Shown here: positions 39,247 to 50,825 of the stretch, piece after piece
Numbering within the stretch: position 1 is the stretch's first letter
Layout: every line of letters starts with the position of its first letter
Assembly: GCA_002946415.1 (NCBI GenBank)
Contig: NJPS01000043.1
Coordinates: 744,001-808,000, forward strand
Origin: Rutstroemia sp. NJR-2017a BVV2
Taxonomy: Eukaryota > Ascomycota > Leotiomycetes > Helotiales > Rutstroemiaceae
Direction: 5' to 3'
DNA: 64,000 bases
Program-made: the position numbers and the translations under genes
The notes under the pieces: generated by a model
The model's input: the letters and a program-made list of their open reading frames with translations, nothing else
Databases searched by the model: none
What the model was told of the DNA's origin: nothing

Positions 39247-40476
39247 CAATCCCCTTCAATTGATTTTTTGCATTTTTTTTGCACCTTTCGATGAGTGGAT
39301 AGGCAACTGACAAGTTTTGATCTGTCTGTTTTGGAGTCGATGTCCTTGGCCAGAGCATTCCCAGCGTTCGGATGAGACACGGCTGCGGCAACGGTCTCTC
39401 TAGGTCGTTTTATTTTCATATGGATTAGCAACCCGAGCCGCAACAATACTTCTTCATGGCCAACCCGTCCTGAAAAACTTGGATGAATAGAAATGGACAC
39501 TGCTAGTATACATGTCAGATTTGAGATATTCACAAGCAGATAGTTTATAGAACATATTTCATTTGCTACCAAATCTACTTCACCATAATTCTCAATATGT
39601 TGTTGCTGGGACCTTGCAAGTAGTAGTGAGATTGTGCATCATCTGTTTAGACAATCAGATTAGATATCACAAACAGGTCGTATTGGGATATAGCTTAAGT
39701 GCCATTGAAGGAACCGCGTTTCCTTGTCTACTCGAAGTTGTAACCTCATTAGGTAGCCGACGGGGTGCTGGATATATTCGTTTTGTACGGGGATTCATCA
39801 CAAAGTTGTACCGGGCGACTACCAAATAGGCAACAGTACTACCACCAGTACTCCTACTACGTCCTACTACCTATCATACATCGCCCACCGACCTTTTATC
39901 ACCCACTTCTCAGCCAATATGGTGGCAGCAGAGAATCACTCGCGGGGCATGGCCACGCGAGATAGCGCAAGTAGGATGATCATTATAAGAGGTGAGGGCC
40001 ACACAGAGGTCTCCATTCTTCCCTTAGATAGAGAATCAACCAACCTGAACCAGTATACAGTCGCATCTTTAAGAGGTCCGATGAATCTAACAAGTTGATG
40101 GTTCAACCCCCACCTCGGGCCATACAACGGTCATCCGAATTTTCGTTAGCAAGACCAGAAAGGATATGATATTCCCTTCATTGCATCGGGCACCATCGGC
40201 AACACTTATGCCCACATGTAATCCATAATCCGGTGACAGTATGCACATCACTGCACACTCTTATAAAAGTAACAGCCTTCGAAAGAAACAAGCAGCAAGT
40301 AGACAGCACCCTACCACATCTCCCTTCACGCCCTCATATACCCCCCGAGAAAAAAAGAAACTAAACCTTCTTCCCCCCTCCACCCAAAAATGCATCAAAC
40401 AGCATCAGAGCAGCTACAAAATCAAAGAGAAAAAAACTGAAAAAAGAAGCAAAGAACAAGTCATCGAAGGGGATTG
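39247..40476. other. Intergenic between tRNA genes
   Basis: Apart from the tRNA-like relic near 40050-40121, I see no gene. Confidence 0.5.
40050..40121 (+). pseudogene. Decayed tRNA-Lys-like relic
   Basis: The 3' part (ACAAGTTGATGGTTCAACC, then CCCACCTCGGGC) aligns with the T-arm and acceptor end of the neighbouring tRNA-Lys genes, mostly with G-to-A and C-to-T differences. Upstream, CTTTAAGA and surrounding bases align weakly with the anticodon region. The structure would not fold properly, so it appears to be a pseudogene. Confidence 0.45.
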
Positions 40477-40575
40477 AGCCCAACGCGGGGGTCGAACCCG
40501 CAACCTTGTGATAGAACTCAGAGATGATATTACAATCTTAAGAGTCACACGCTCTACCGATTGAGCTAGCCGGGC
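40477..40575 (-). tRNA. tRNA-Lys (anticodon CTT), intron-containing
   Basis: The predicted mature sequence is identical to the copy at 39145. The intron (about 26 bp, after position 37) differs in sequence. The acceptor stem is complete, and T-runs downstream on the minus strand (A-runs near 40430-40450) serve as terminator. Confidence 0.95.
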
Positions 40576-40743
40576 AGGCTTTCTGTTCTTGGATGTCTGG
40601 TTTATGTTTATGTGAAACTATCTAGGACATCTGATGCTCAGAATGCGGGTCGGCGGGAAAAAAGTTTTGCAAAAAAAAAAAAAAGCTAAGCGAGCCGAGC
40701 CGAGGGGTTGGTGGGGGCTCTCCGTACAGAAGCACCGGCTGGC

Positions 40744-41222
40744 AATATTACCCAAAAGATATCTGGGCATTGCAATTAGTAAAATTTCTTAGATTCTTTG
40801 TGATATCTATTTGAAAACAATGATCAGCTATAACTCATTGTCCTGAATCAGCTTGTGCTTTCTGTCCTGGGTATTGAGCGGAAGACTCTCAGATGCAGAA
40901 ATAGACAAGAATATCCTAAAAAAATTTGGACACTGACAAGATTAAAATGTCCCATATTCTCTAGGATATTTGTCTGACAAAAATGATCAGCTGTAAGATA
41001 CTGTCCTGAATCAGCTTGTGCCTTCTACTCTGGAGAGGCGCGAATTGAGCGGAAAGCTCTCAGGTGCAGAAATAGATAATAATATCCGAAAGATATCTGG
41101 ACACTGCAGACATTACAATGTCCTAGATCCTTTAGAATATTCGTCGGACAGCATTAATCAGCTACAACACATTGTCCCAAATCGTCTTGTTTCCTCTGCC
41201 CTTGACAGGGCGGATTGAGCGT
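40744..41222. repeat. Three tandem copies of a ~165-bp unit
   Basis: Copies start near 40744, 40908 and 41078; the last is truncated to about 145 bp. Shared blocks include ATGATCAGCTATAA/ATCAGCTACAAC, TTGTCCTGAATCAGCTTGTG, ATTGAGCGGAA, CTCTCAG(A/G)TGCAGAAATAGA and AATATCC followed by GATATCTGG. Divergence between copies is visible by eye, so the array is old. I see no coding capacity. Confidence 0.85.
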
Positions 41223-41617
41223 GAGGGTGTATGGTGGGGCGGGCAATGAGAAAGAAACGGGAAGTTACGATATGCGGCCGCGAGTTTCGGTAGAGGGCGT
41301 TTCTTTGTGTGCTGCACAGAGACAGCTAGTAGTAGGGAAGGTAGTATTTGACTGGGCGTTCCAGTTGCGGGGTGAGATTTGTGTCGGGAGCTTGGGGGAA
41401 TTCTTCATACTCGTCGTGCCTGCAAAAGCTGTTATGTACAGAATGCTAATCCTTTTTTCTTCCTATCAAAGATGTCCTCCAAAAGCTAATTGCTATGCAC
41501 TCTATCCTTGAGTTGCTACACGCAATATAGTGATACCATATAGCCAACATATCTGGCTTACCATAATATACATACCCAAGCTATGCACAATATCCCTGAC
41601 TCTCGTCCCCAAGATCA
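41223..41617. other. Intergenic downstream of RTC4-domain gene
   Basis: No gene or repeat is recognised in this interval. Confidence 0.5.
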
Positions 41618-43404
41618 TTAAAAGTGTTCATGATCATCTTCGGCATTCTCATCGTCACTGTTTTCGACTCTCTTCTTCACCACATCCTTGATCTCCTCAT
41701 TAACCAGATCACCCAACTCGGAACTCTCCTTGAGGATATCTCTTGCTTCTTCGTCAGCGACCTTCATGTCATCCATGATGAGGAGCACGGCAAGCTCGGG
41801 TACCACAACTGCCTCCACAAACGCCGTAGGACTTCTCGCAGCTATGAGTCGATCTTTAGGGGCCCGCTCCTGAAGCAGTGGCGTGAACTTGTTCATGATA
41901 TTCTCTGACATCATCCGAAGTCCTCGGGAACCGTAATATCCAGGTGTAAGATTCGAAGTACTCTTCAGTAGGTTCCGATCCTTGCCACTTTTGACTCTCT
42001 CGTCAAAGAGACTACGATAATGAGATGATGCACCCCCAATCAACTTCTTGATGAAGACATAGTGCTCCTCGATCCGAGAGTCTAGAACACTCCAATCAAT
42101 GTCTGGATATCCTTTAGACCTCCAATCGATGTGCGCCGCCTTCTTTTGGTGAGACAGACAGAATTTCTCCTGTTTGCGTGTGTTCATTTCTCCGAACGCC
42201 TTCAAATCTTCTTCATTCACAGGCTCATTGCACATCGGACAACGAGGGCCAAGGTCCACAAAGTCATTCTCTGAGTGGGAAGCCAGTGAACTAGCAGGCA
42301 CCTCTGGCTTTAACTTTTTCACAAGCTCTTGTGCCCCTTCAAGAATATCATCATCGTCATCATATCGTATGAATGGTATAAATTGGGTTGCAGGTGGTTC
42401 CTTGTCCATATCTTGTTTCGGGATTGTAGGTGACTCGGCATCTGACATGTCATCGTCGATACCGTACATGATGAGCTTCTCGGCAGGGCTGTCTTCACAC
42501 ATGGAATCGTTGGGGGAGCCAGGAATCTTGAATCCAGATTTCGTCGGACTCGTTTTCTTTGGGGAGTTTTCCACGGAAACGTGCTGGAATTTGGGATCCT
42601 CATCATCGCCTACGAGGCTTGGCTCGCTGTCCGATTCGTACTTCTTAAATCCTGCTTTTACTGGTGATTTCTTGTAGGTTGTTTTGTGTTTCATGGCTAC
42701 TTCACAATTAGCTAATGCATTCATCCCCCTGACTTAAAAGACCTACGCTTTGGAAATCTTGGCTCTTTATAGGTTTTTGTGTATGATACCCTCGACTTCT
42801 TAGTCGTCTTGATATCACCAAATATGTCGAGCTTAGGGTCATGCTTGGATGACGACTCTCCACTCTTCCTCTTCTTTGACTCGGTTGACTGCGTTCCTGG
42901 GGACTTTCTGGCTTTCGAGTTTGGAGAACTTTGGATTGTTTCTGTGTTCCTGTTGTTCCTTTTTGAGACTCCCAATGTTTTCGTCATATCTGCACTAATT
43001 TTGGACGGGGACTCGTCGTCAGAGGAGAATGAGGGTCGTGGGGGTTTATCCTCGTCGGAATCGGAATCAGAGTCTGGCATCCGGAATACATCTTCCTCCG
43101 CAGCATCGGCAGCTGGTTTAGTTTTGCCAACGACACATGCTGGCGAAGAGGACCGGTTCTCCTTGTCAGAGTTTCTTGCATCTAACTTTTGCGATCTAAA
43201 AGCGTTGGAGGTACTGGTGCGGTGGGTTTTGCTATTCTCCCCAATTTGACTCCTTGCTCCTACTTTTGTGGGCATTTGCGCTGGTGTTTGCTGAACGGCG
43301 CTTGGACGCTTGATTGTTTGCAAAAGGTTAACCGGATATGCTCTGCTCAAGCCTTGACGTCGTCTTGCGAACTTCTTGCTATCGTCAAGGTGTAATGGGA
43401 ACAT
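41618..43404 (-). CDS. RTC4-domain protein (restriction of telomere capping 4-like)
   Basis: Two exons (43404-42747, 42699-41618) joined across a 47-bp intron give 579 residues. The first ~370 residues are low-complexity, rich in Ser, Lys, Asp and Glu, with acidic tracts such as DSDSDSDEDK and many SP/TP sites. That fits a disordered, phosphorylated nuclear protein. The C-terminal RTC4 domain starts with the CPMCNEPV knuckle near residue 373 and continues through FCLSHQKK, GYPDIDW, IGGASSHYRSLF, GYYGSRGLRMMSENIM and a final helical segment AFVEAVVVPELAVLLIMDDM. A very acidic tail ends the protein. In yeast, RTC4 affects telomere capping; the molecular activity is not known. The only intron is placed by frame, ...RFPK joining LAMKHKTTYKKSP. 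Confidence 0.85.
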
Positions 43405-43837
43405 TCTGATTAGATCGCGTCGCGTAATGCAGACTTATCTGGTAAGATGTTCGCGCTTGCCGTATTAAGCGGCATAGCTCAAATCTATGGTAGAAGGAAA
43501 GCTTATGAGGAATCATGAGAAAGAAGAAATGATTGGAGCGCTTCCTCGCGTGGACAAGAATATATCAACAAGAAAGTCCAAAAGTCTTCCAGTCGCAACC
43601 ATTAGAAAGCCTCGATGAGGTTGCGATTGATATGGCTGAGCTAAGATACCTGGATAGTCACGATAGCCTTGCCGATAAGAAGCTCTGGTGTATCGAATCA
43701 GGTGGGAGAAATGGCCCGAGCTTCAATACCTTGTTTCGCGTTACTTTCATTCCCAATGGCTGGACTAGGAACTCTGTAAATAATGAATTGTCAGAAGTGA
43801 TACTACAGTACCTCGTCAACAAACAACACTTCAAAAT

Positions 43838-45245
43838 ATGGCAGCGCTCAATAGGAAATACGCGGCCTTGCCAGATCTGGTATGCCCACGAAGAGCTTTC
43901 GGTTCTTGGAGGTCTGGCTAAAGACATCAATAGGACTCTGCACCAGACATCTACGAGACCCCTGAGTTAACTGATGACAATTCTACGATTCCGGTATGTT
44001 GCCCATGTTTCATCAGTTTCTCTTGTTCTAACTTGGGCTTAGACTGGTAGACCACGTTCCCAATCGGCTTCCTCTTCCTATGGAGATTTGGACGACGACG
44101 ACGACGAAAAAGAGGAAGGGATATCCCGCTCGCGATTGCACCCACACGAAGCTCGATCGCATTTTGCCCCTGCACAGATTGATGCGCGAGATGTGGACTT
44201 TTCTGATCGCGTTACCGCAAAACGGAAATCATACAAAACTTCTACTAGACGTCAAAGAAAGGATGGGACCGAGGAATTTGGGGATTTCAGCGACGAAGAA
44301 GATGGGGAAAGTCTGGACCGAAAACTTGCAAGATTACGGCGAGAGATTGAGGAAGTGAAGGAGGAATATGGGAAGAGAAATGCCGAGAAGAACGCTACAG
44401 ATGAAGACGGAAAAGTCACCGGTGACGAGGACGACATCACAGCACTAAGTAATTTGTTAGACGGAATATCGACAGATCAAACGGGTCAAGCAATGACTGC
44501 TGGAGCAAAATTGGCGAAAGATCTCGGCACTGGAATAAAAGCAAGTGGTCCTCCTCAAGTTTCCCAAGGTTCAGCAGAGCCTTCTACGTACACGATCACA
44601 TATGCGCCCACCTATCAACAAAGCCATGCATTGGCCAAAGCAGCAGATTTCGATTGTCGATTAGCACTGCTCGAAAGGGTGCTGGGGCTCAATTCAACCA
44701 TTGATGCTGCCGATAATACAAAACCAATCATACCAACACTTGACATCTTACAGCGTCAAGTGTTCCTGTTGACAGAATCTACTCCATCGTCCCTCGATAG
44801 CATAAGTCGACGAGTGCGCACCCTTACACAAGAAGCTGAGAGGTTGGAAGAGTCTCGCAAAAATGCCAAAGCTGCTCAGGATGCGCTGCGCTCAGCTGGA
44901 GGAGAGGTTTCGGGTGAAGACGACGAGGATTCCGAACAGATTTCCAAGATCAATGCATTATACGGGACTTTACCTACTATCGAAAATCTTGCACCACTAC
45001 TTCCATCGCTCTTGGACAGATTAAGATCATTGCGGGCTATCCATGCAGATGCAGCAACGGCTAGTGAGAACCTGGAGAGGGTTGAGCGGAAACAAGCCGA
45101 CATGGCGAACGAAATCAAGAAATGGCGAGAAGGGTTGGGGAAAGTAGAGGAGGTGATGAAACAAGGTGAAGAAATGATCGGAGGGAATATGAAGGTTGTA
45201 GAAGGCTGGGTGAAGGATCTGGAGGAAAAGATGTCAAAGTTGTAA
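43838..45245 (+). CDS. Dynactin subunit 2 (dynamitin)
   Basis: Three exons (43838-43879, 43934-43993, 44043-45245; introns 54 and 49 bp) encode 434 residues. The N-terminus MAALNRKYAALPDLDTAPDI is the conserved dynamitin start, followed by ETPELTDD and an Asp/Glu-rich patch. The rest is predominantly coiled coil, with leucine-spaced segments around 115-150, 265-290 and 360-430, plus the TITYAPTYQQSHALAKAADFDCRLALLERVLG core typical of the family. Dynamitin forms the shoulder of dynactin, linking the Arp1 filament to p150Glued for dynein transport. It is a housekeeping gene in divergent arrangement with the RTC4 gene. The two small first exons are easily missed; a long upstream frame in another register is a shadow. 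Confidence 0.93.
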
Positions 45246-45848
45246 AAAGAAAAAGTGTCAGCCTTGTGATTGCTAGTTCCCGCATTGTATATCCATGATA
45301 CCCAATCAAAAAGCACGCATCACTCCTTGGCTCGTGTACCTCACATGCTTCTTTTCCATATCGGGAGCTTGTATATCCTCATGAAAGCTCATGAAAGCAC
45401 ACTTTGGCTGAATATAGGTCTGAAACATTTGAGTCCACAGTGTTAAATTGGACCCTGAATCTGCTCTCACATAATTTACATATCTTGTAAGTGAACTTCC
45501 CACATTTATGGAAATTACCGCATTTATTTATCCAATCCTTTGGGAATAAAGTTGCTCAGCCTTCTTCGTAACATATAATTCGCGCTTACCTGTCACCATC
45601 ATATTAACTTTGTCCCCCTTCTTTGCGCCTTCCTTCTCACCAAACACTTCACCTGGAATTCATCCGCATATTCTCTCAAAATGCCAATTGACATGTAAGA
45701 CTCTGTCAGAAACCGTCCCGTAAGTCTGGAACGCACTCTCCTCCTACATTCCTCCCTTTCCTCATCAGAATATCTGAATTATAACTTCACATGTGTTCCC
45801 AATTGTAACTCTTTCGGTAATTGGCATACACATATAAAGTAGCCTGAG
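45246..45848. other. Intergenic, promoter of the sugar transporter
   Basis: The interval includes a pyrimidine-rich stretch near 45590-45680 that resembles a fungal promoter or leader. There is no extra gene. Confidence 0.5.
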
Positions 45849-47995
45849 ATGACGATCAGAAATATTGATGATGACGCGGCAGACTTCCGATTCGACATAC
45901 GCGCCATTAAAAGAGGGGATGCTACAATAACCGTTGCGGAAGAATACCAAATCGAGGACCCCGAGGATTTTCCCAGACGCCCACGCATTCGCATTCGCAG
46001 TCAGTTAGCTACCGAGGTTCCCGCTGCGGAAGAGAGTCTTGAGAATTCGAGGGCGGACAATTACGATAGCCAGGAGGAATTCGAGAGTAAAGCGAGTATG
46101 GCTTCATGGAGTGGGCAGCCGACGATTAAGGGGAGTACGGAGCAGATGCGCATGGCATTGTTGACATTCTCATTGGTGGGACTACAGTTCGTTCCCATTT
46201 CCTGGAGGACAGATTGGACAACTTGACTGATGGGTAACACAGGTTCACCTGGGGCATTGAGATGACCTGTAAGTTGAAGCCATGAATGTGCAAGTTGAGC
46301 AAGCATGCTGATGAATGAATTCGGACAGATTGCACACCCTATCTACTGTCGCTCGGGCTCACGAAATCGCGGACATCGTTGGTATGGATTGCAGGACCTT
46401 TATCAGGTCTGATTATGGCGCCGCTGGTGGGAGCTATGGCGGATAGGTCTCGCTCAAAATGGGGAAGGAGGAGGCCGTATATGGTTGGAGCTTCCATACT
46501 AGTCGCATTGTGTTTGTTAGTCCTCGGGTGGACAAAAGAGATTGTGAGCCATTTCGTGGAAGAAGGAGAATTTAACAAGACTTGTACGATATTTTTGGCA
46601 GTTTTAGCAATCTATGCTGTAGATTTTGCCATCAATGCTGGTAGGTCAACAAAGGAACACATTGGAAAACTAAACTGATTCACGGTAGTTCAATGGAGCT
46701 GTCGGAGCTTGATAGTGGATATGTTACCTATTCAGAAACAGCAGTCGGGGTCTGCATGGGGTAGGTATTCCGCATGGATACTTTGGAGAATTAACGCTAA
46801 TACGTTGAATAGCAAGCAGAATGGCGGCCCTGGGCCACTTGATCGGTTATGCTATTGGAACCGTTGATCTTGTGCAAATTTTTGGCCCTTCGATGGGAGA
46901 TACCCAATTCAAAAAGCTCATTTTGGTTGCAGCGTTCGCTCTCTTGTTTTGCGTCGGAATTACTTCGTGGGCCGTCACAGAACGTGTCTTAATTTCCAGC
47001 AAAGACGCCGATGCTCAAGCTGGTATCTTCAAGATTGCTCGACAGATTTATAGAACAACAATGACAGTTCCGCCAAAGATCCAAGCCATTCTATGGAGTC
47101 AGTTCTGGAGTTGGATTGGATGGTTTCCTTTCCTGTTCTACGGAACCACATATGTTGGAGAAACATATTTCAGATATGACGCGCCTCACGAAATCAAGCA
47201 GTCTAAGGATGCATTGGGAGATATAGGAAGGATTGGAAGCATGTCCCTCGTTGTTTTCTCCCTTGTCTCTTCGTGTGGGTCATTCATCTTGCCCCTTTTA
47301 ATAAAGTCACCTGATGAAGACAATTTCACCCAACGACCACCAGCGAGTATCGCCAGATTTGTTGAAGCATATAACAAGCATAAGCCTGATCTTCTGGGTG
47401 CTTGGTTTGTTGGTCATTTAATGTTCTCTTCGGCCATGTTTCTAGCGCCTTTTGCATCCTCATTCCGCTTTGCGACATCCCTAATTGCATTCTGTGGACT
47501 GTAAGTTAATCATGATATACACCGTGTTCGCGCATGCTAACTATTCCTAGACCCTGGTCCGTTGCGTCTTGGGCACCATACGCCTTCCTTGGTGTCGAAG
47601 TCAACAAAATGGGCGGAGTCCCCAGCTACCGCCGTCTCTCGACATCCGAGCCTCTCGAACTTGAATCACCTACCGATATCCATTCACCGTCCCTACTGCG
47701 TCTCGAACATGATTCATCTTTGGAAGATGTTGCTTCTACTGGCGAGTTATCTGGGATTTACTTTGGAATACTGAACATCTATACCACTATTCCTCAGTTC
47801 ATAGGCACATTCATTTCCATGATTGTCTTCAGCATTCTAGAGCCAGGAAAGAGTCCTGAGCTGGCACAGCATGCTCACCCGGATGAGCACCATGGTACAG
47901 ATGGACCGAATGCCATCGCAGTGTGTCTGTTCATCGGTGCGGTCAGCACCCTTGGCGCTGCGTATGCTACGAAAAAGTTGAGAGATTTACAGTGA
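45849..47995 (+). CDS. Sucrose/alpha-glucoside:H+ symporter (GPH family)
   Basis: Six exons (45849-46186, 46243-46268, 46329-46640, 46689-46760, 46813-47500, 47551-47995) encode 626 residues. The protein has a ~95-residue cytosolic N-tail and 12 predicted helices. Diagnostic features include GLQFTWGIEMTYCTPYLLSLG in helix 1, the loop RSRSKWGRRRPYM (the GPH sucrose-transporter signature), and QWSCRSLIVDMLP in helix 4. It resembles fungal Sut1-type disaccharide transporters of the plasma membrane. A 26-bp exon carrying only the WGIEM segment lies between two introns, one with a GTTCGT donor. Substrate (sucrose versus maltose) cannot be decided here. Confidence 0.9.
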
Positions 47996-49247
47996 AAGAA
48001 CAGAAGCTAGCTGAAGGTTGGTGTATATGTATCATTAATTACTGAGAAATGATGTAGCATAGAGATAGATGGAGTTTCTTGTGTTGATTATACGGCGTTT
48101 ACAGGTAGATGGATAGCTAAGGATCTATGATAGTAGGGATTATCATGATTATGGTTTGTTTTATGTTTGGTACGAGTTGGGATTAGATAGAGGAGAATAG
48201 AATAGAATGGATACCGCAGTCAAAATCAAAGATGTTTCTTACATGATTCAATTTGGATTTATGATGCACTGCGTTGTGCATCACGAGCAATTGAATGGAA
48301 GACTTTAATGAAAACTGTGCTGTGATTTGTGAAACGCCTCGCTGAAAGTACGGCATCAAACTAGTATATCGTGTGTACTAACCATGATATAGCTCGTCCC
48401 TTCATGCCCAATCATCGGTGGGCTCACATCCCTCGATGTAGGGGAAAAGATGGAAAGGCTCCAAAGCCGTTCTATCAGCACCCCCGACGACCATTGGATA
48501 ACATGAGAATCCTTTAGTGTGTGACACACGGTAGTAGCAGACAGGCAGGCTCGATGTAATACTCTTGCTACTTATTTCAGGCTGTCGTGGTATGATCGCA
48601 GATATGATACGCAAGCTTAAGGATCGTGTCAATTGGCAAGATGCTCTTACAGTGCAAACAAAGCCTTGGGGGCCTCATGTCGGCGGGGTATCATAGCACA
48701 AGGGCGACTTACAAAGCAGATATGGATTTGGGAGTTTGAAAGCGGGATAATGATTAACTTTACCTTATCAACGCCGTTGATGAGTGACAATGGAGCGAAG
48801 ATCCTGTCTAAATTGATTTGCCCTTAACAAGTCCAGAATCCGGATGCTGTACTGAATAGACCCGCCTAGCTACCACGGTGGCACGAAACCCGAGTACTAC
48901 TATCAATCTTGTCTGGTCCAGAGTTGATACGGTAGACAGAGACCATGAATTTCTTTGCCGGGTTTTCAATATCGGTAATTGGTATTTTGGAAGCTGATTG
49001 ATGTTTTTATACAAACTCTTCGAAAAGCAGCAATCCCAAAACGCAACAACGGGAAAGAACTACGTTCCTCGAACGACCCAGATGATTACCCCACTAACCC
49101 CTCTACGCGACTACTACAAAAAAAAGTATTTACACGACTTCGATGATTGACTTAGCCACAAACATCGCGGCGTGTAAGGGATATGAGAAATCGAAAATTG
49201 CAAAAGAGAAATAAAGATCCAAAAATTCAAGTCAATGATGGGAATTG
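47996..49247. other. Intergenic between transporter and third tRNA
   Basis: No gene is supported. The region is AT-leaning with short frames lacking domains. Confidence 0.5.
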
Positions 49248-49344
49248 AGCCCAACGCGGGGGTCGAACCCGCAACCTTGTGATAACCGTTAGATGATGTT
49301 TCAATCGTAAGAGTCACACGCTCTACCGATTGAGCTAGCCGGGC
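49248..49344 (-). tRNA. tRNA-Lys (anticodon CTT), intron-containing
   Basis: The mature sequence is identical to the copies at 39145 and 40477. The intron is about 24 bp and differs in sequence. The 5' flank CATCAAATACAACAAAGCCT matches that of the 39145 copy exactly, so these two genes are inverted duplicates. Confidence 0.95.
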
Positions 49345-50825
49345 AGGCTTTGTTGTATTTGATGCAAGAAGTATGACTATTTGAATAATTGTAAATAATA
49401 CTTTTGTTGGTGGTTAGTTTTTCGCCCGGCGGTCGCTTGAGCCACGATCCAACCCTTCACAATTGGTTGAGAGCTTGGCAGGGAATCGGTCGGGTTCTGT
49501 CCTAACCTTATACAATAAACAATTATATTATGATAATACTGTAACTAAGTAATGAAATTACTATTTGAGTCGACAACTATACTAATACTAAATACTCTTT
49601 TGTAGTGATAATTCTCTTTGTCTTCATCTTGCTCTTGCTCTCTTTCTGTTTTCATTTTTATCTTTCTAGCTACTCTTTGCACTAAGTAGGGTGGAAGAAT
49701 GCGGGTGCGGGGTACAGGAAATGGTTTCTCGAATCCGGAGGTTTGATTGATGCCGGCTCGGTACTTGTAATGTACATATCCCAATATGAGCGAACCCTAT
49801 CATTAAATTGTACCATTGGTGTTAGCAAACGCCGGCGAAGGTAAACCTTTGCTATAGGCTCCAGATTCAACCTGGGTTTCAGCGTTGGAGCTGGAGAACG
49901 AGATGCTTCTGAAAGAGAATAAGTCTCTCTGTCGAGATGTGGAAGTTTACAGAGAGCGACTTTGTCGATATCAACGAATCATAACCGTAGCAAAAGTATT
50001 ACTGCTTACTGCGTTAAAGGACACTGAGTACATAGAAATTCGAGAATGAGCTCCATGCTATACGAGAAGAAGATACTTAGTAGGATAATTATCATAAGAA
50101 ATTGATGACAGTTGGGTGTAACCGTCAGTACGTATATCAAAGTGTGAATTCTAGCATCTAATTTTAGTGCAAGATATTGTCTCGATATTCGATGCAAGAG
50201 TCCAGGATGATTTAGGGCACTCTTTTAACAGTATTGGTGGTATTGGTGGTATTGGTGGGGGGTATGTGGGTTTGGAGCAGATAGGAAAGGAAATCTTCGA
50301 GGTTTTAATGACTTGTACTAGAAGGAAGAGAGAAGTTAATTTAAAGGCGCTATGCATAGTAATAACCAAGTACGATTCGGTCAGAACTTTAGACGATTCA
50401 TTTCCTTATTATAGTACGAATCGTACATATAGAACAATTATTCCTGTACTTCGTAGTCCAGCGTGTTCCGACCTGTCCTACGGGCTTGGAATGCTTTACT
50501 AGGTGCCTATTATTACCCTCCCGTACAGAGCAGACCCCGCCTGCGGAATTAGGTTTGGCGTAGGAAAACGATGTCACATGCAACGCTAGACTATCCTTCC
50601 CCACCTTCTCGAGGCAGCAAGAGTTGAGACACAAAAACATGAGCCTCGTAGGATATGATCTCTCGAATAAGTTGATACAAAATCATTTAGATAACGGTAC
50701 GGAAAACCATCGAATTCTCAACCACTTCGATTAAGTCAACGAGCAATTAACTCACCTATGGGACTTGGACGTTACGCTTATCATGACATTCTTTAGTCAA
50801 ATTCTCGTATATAAAATCATTTACT
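49345..50825. other. Intergenic with transposon-like fragment
   Basis: The piece near 49541-49575 resembles part of the LTR-like element at 53240. Other frames (49870-50050 + strand, 50167-50502) look like unrelated fragments. A TATATAAAA box is at 50808-50816, very close to the HET-gene ATG. Confidence 0.4.
49541..49575 (+). mobile_element. Fragment related to the LTR-like elements
   Basis: TAACTAAGTAATGA followed by ATTACTATTTGAGT matches TAACTAAATAATGATTGAG plus ATTACTATTTGAGT at about 53349-53381. It is a short remnant only. Confidence 0.4.

Noticed and set aside
43533..43970. 145-codon frame before dynamitin
   Set aside because: It overlaps dynamitin exon 1 in another frame; the conserved MAALNRKYAALPDL start at 43838 is decisive.
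50808..50816. TATATAAAA as the promoter TATA box of the HET gene
   Set aside because: It is only about 10 bp before the ATG, too close to drive that start; it may be incidental or imply a downstream start codon.
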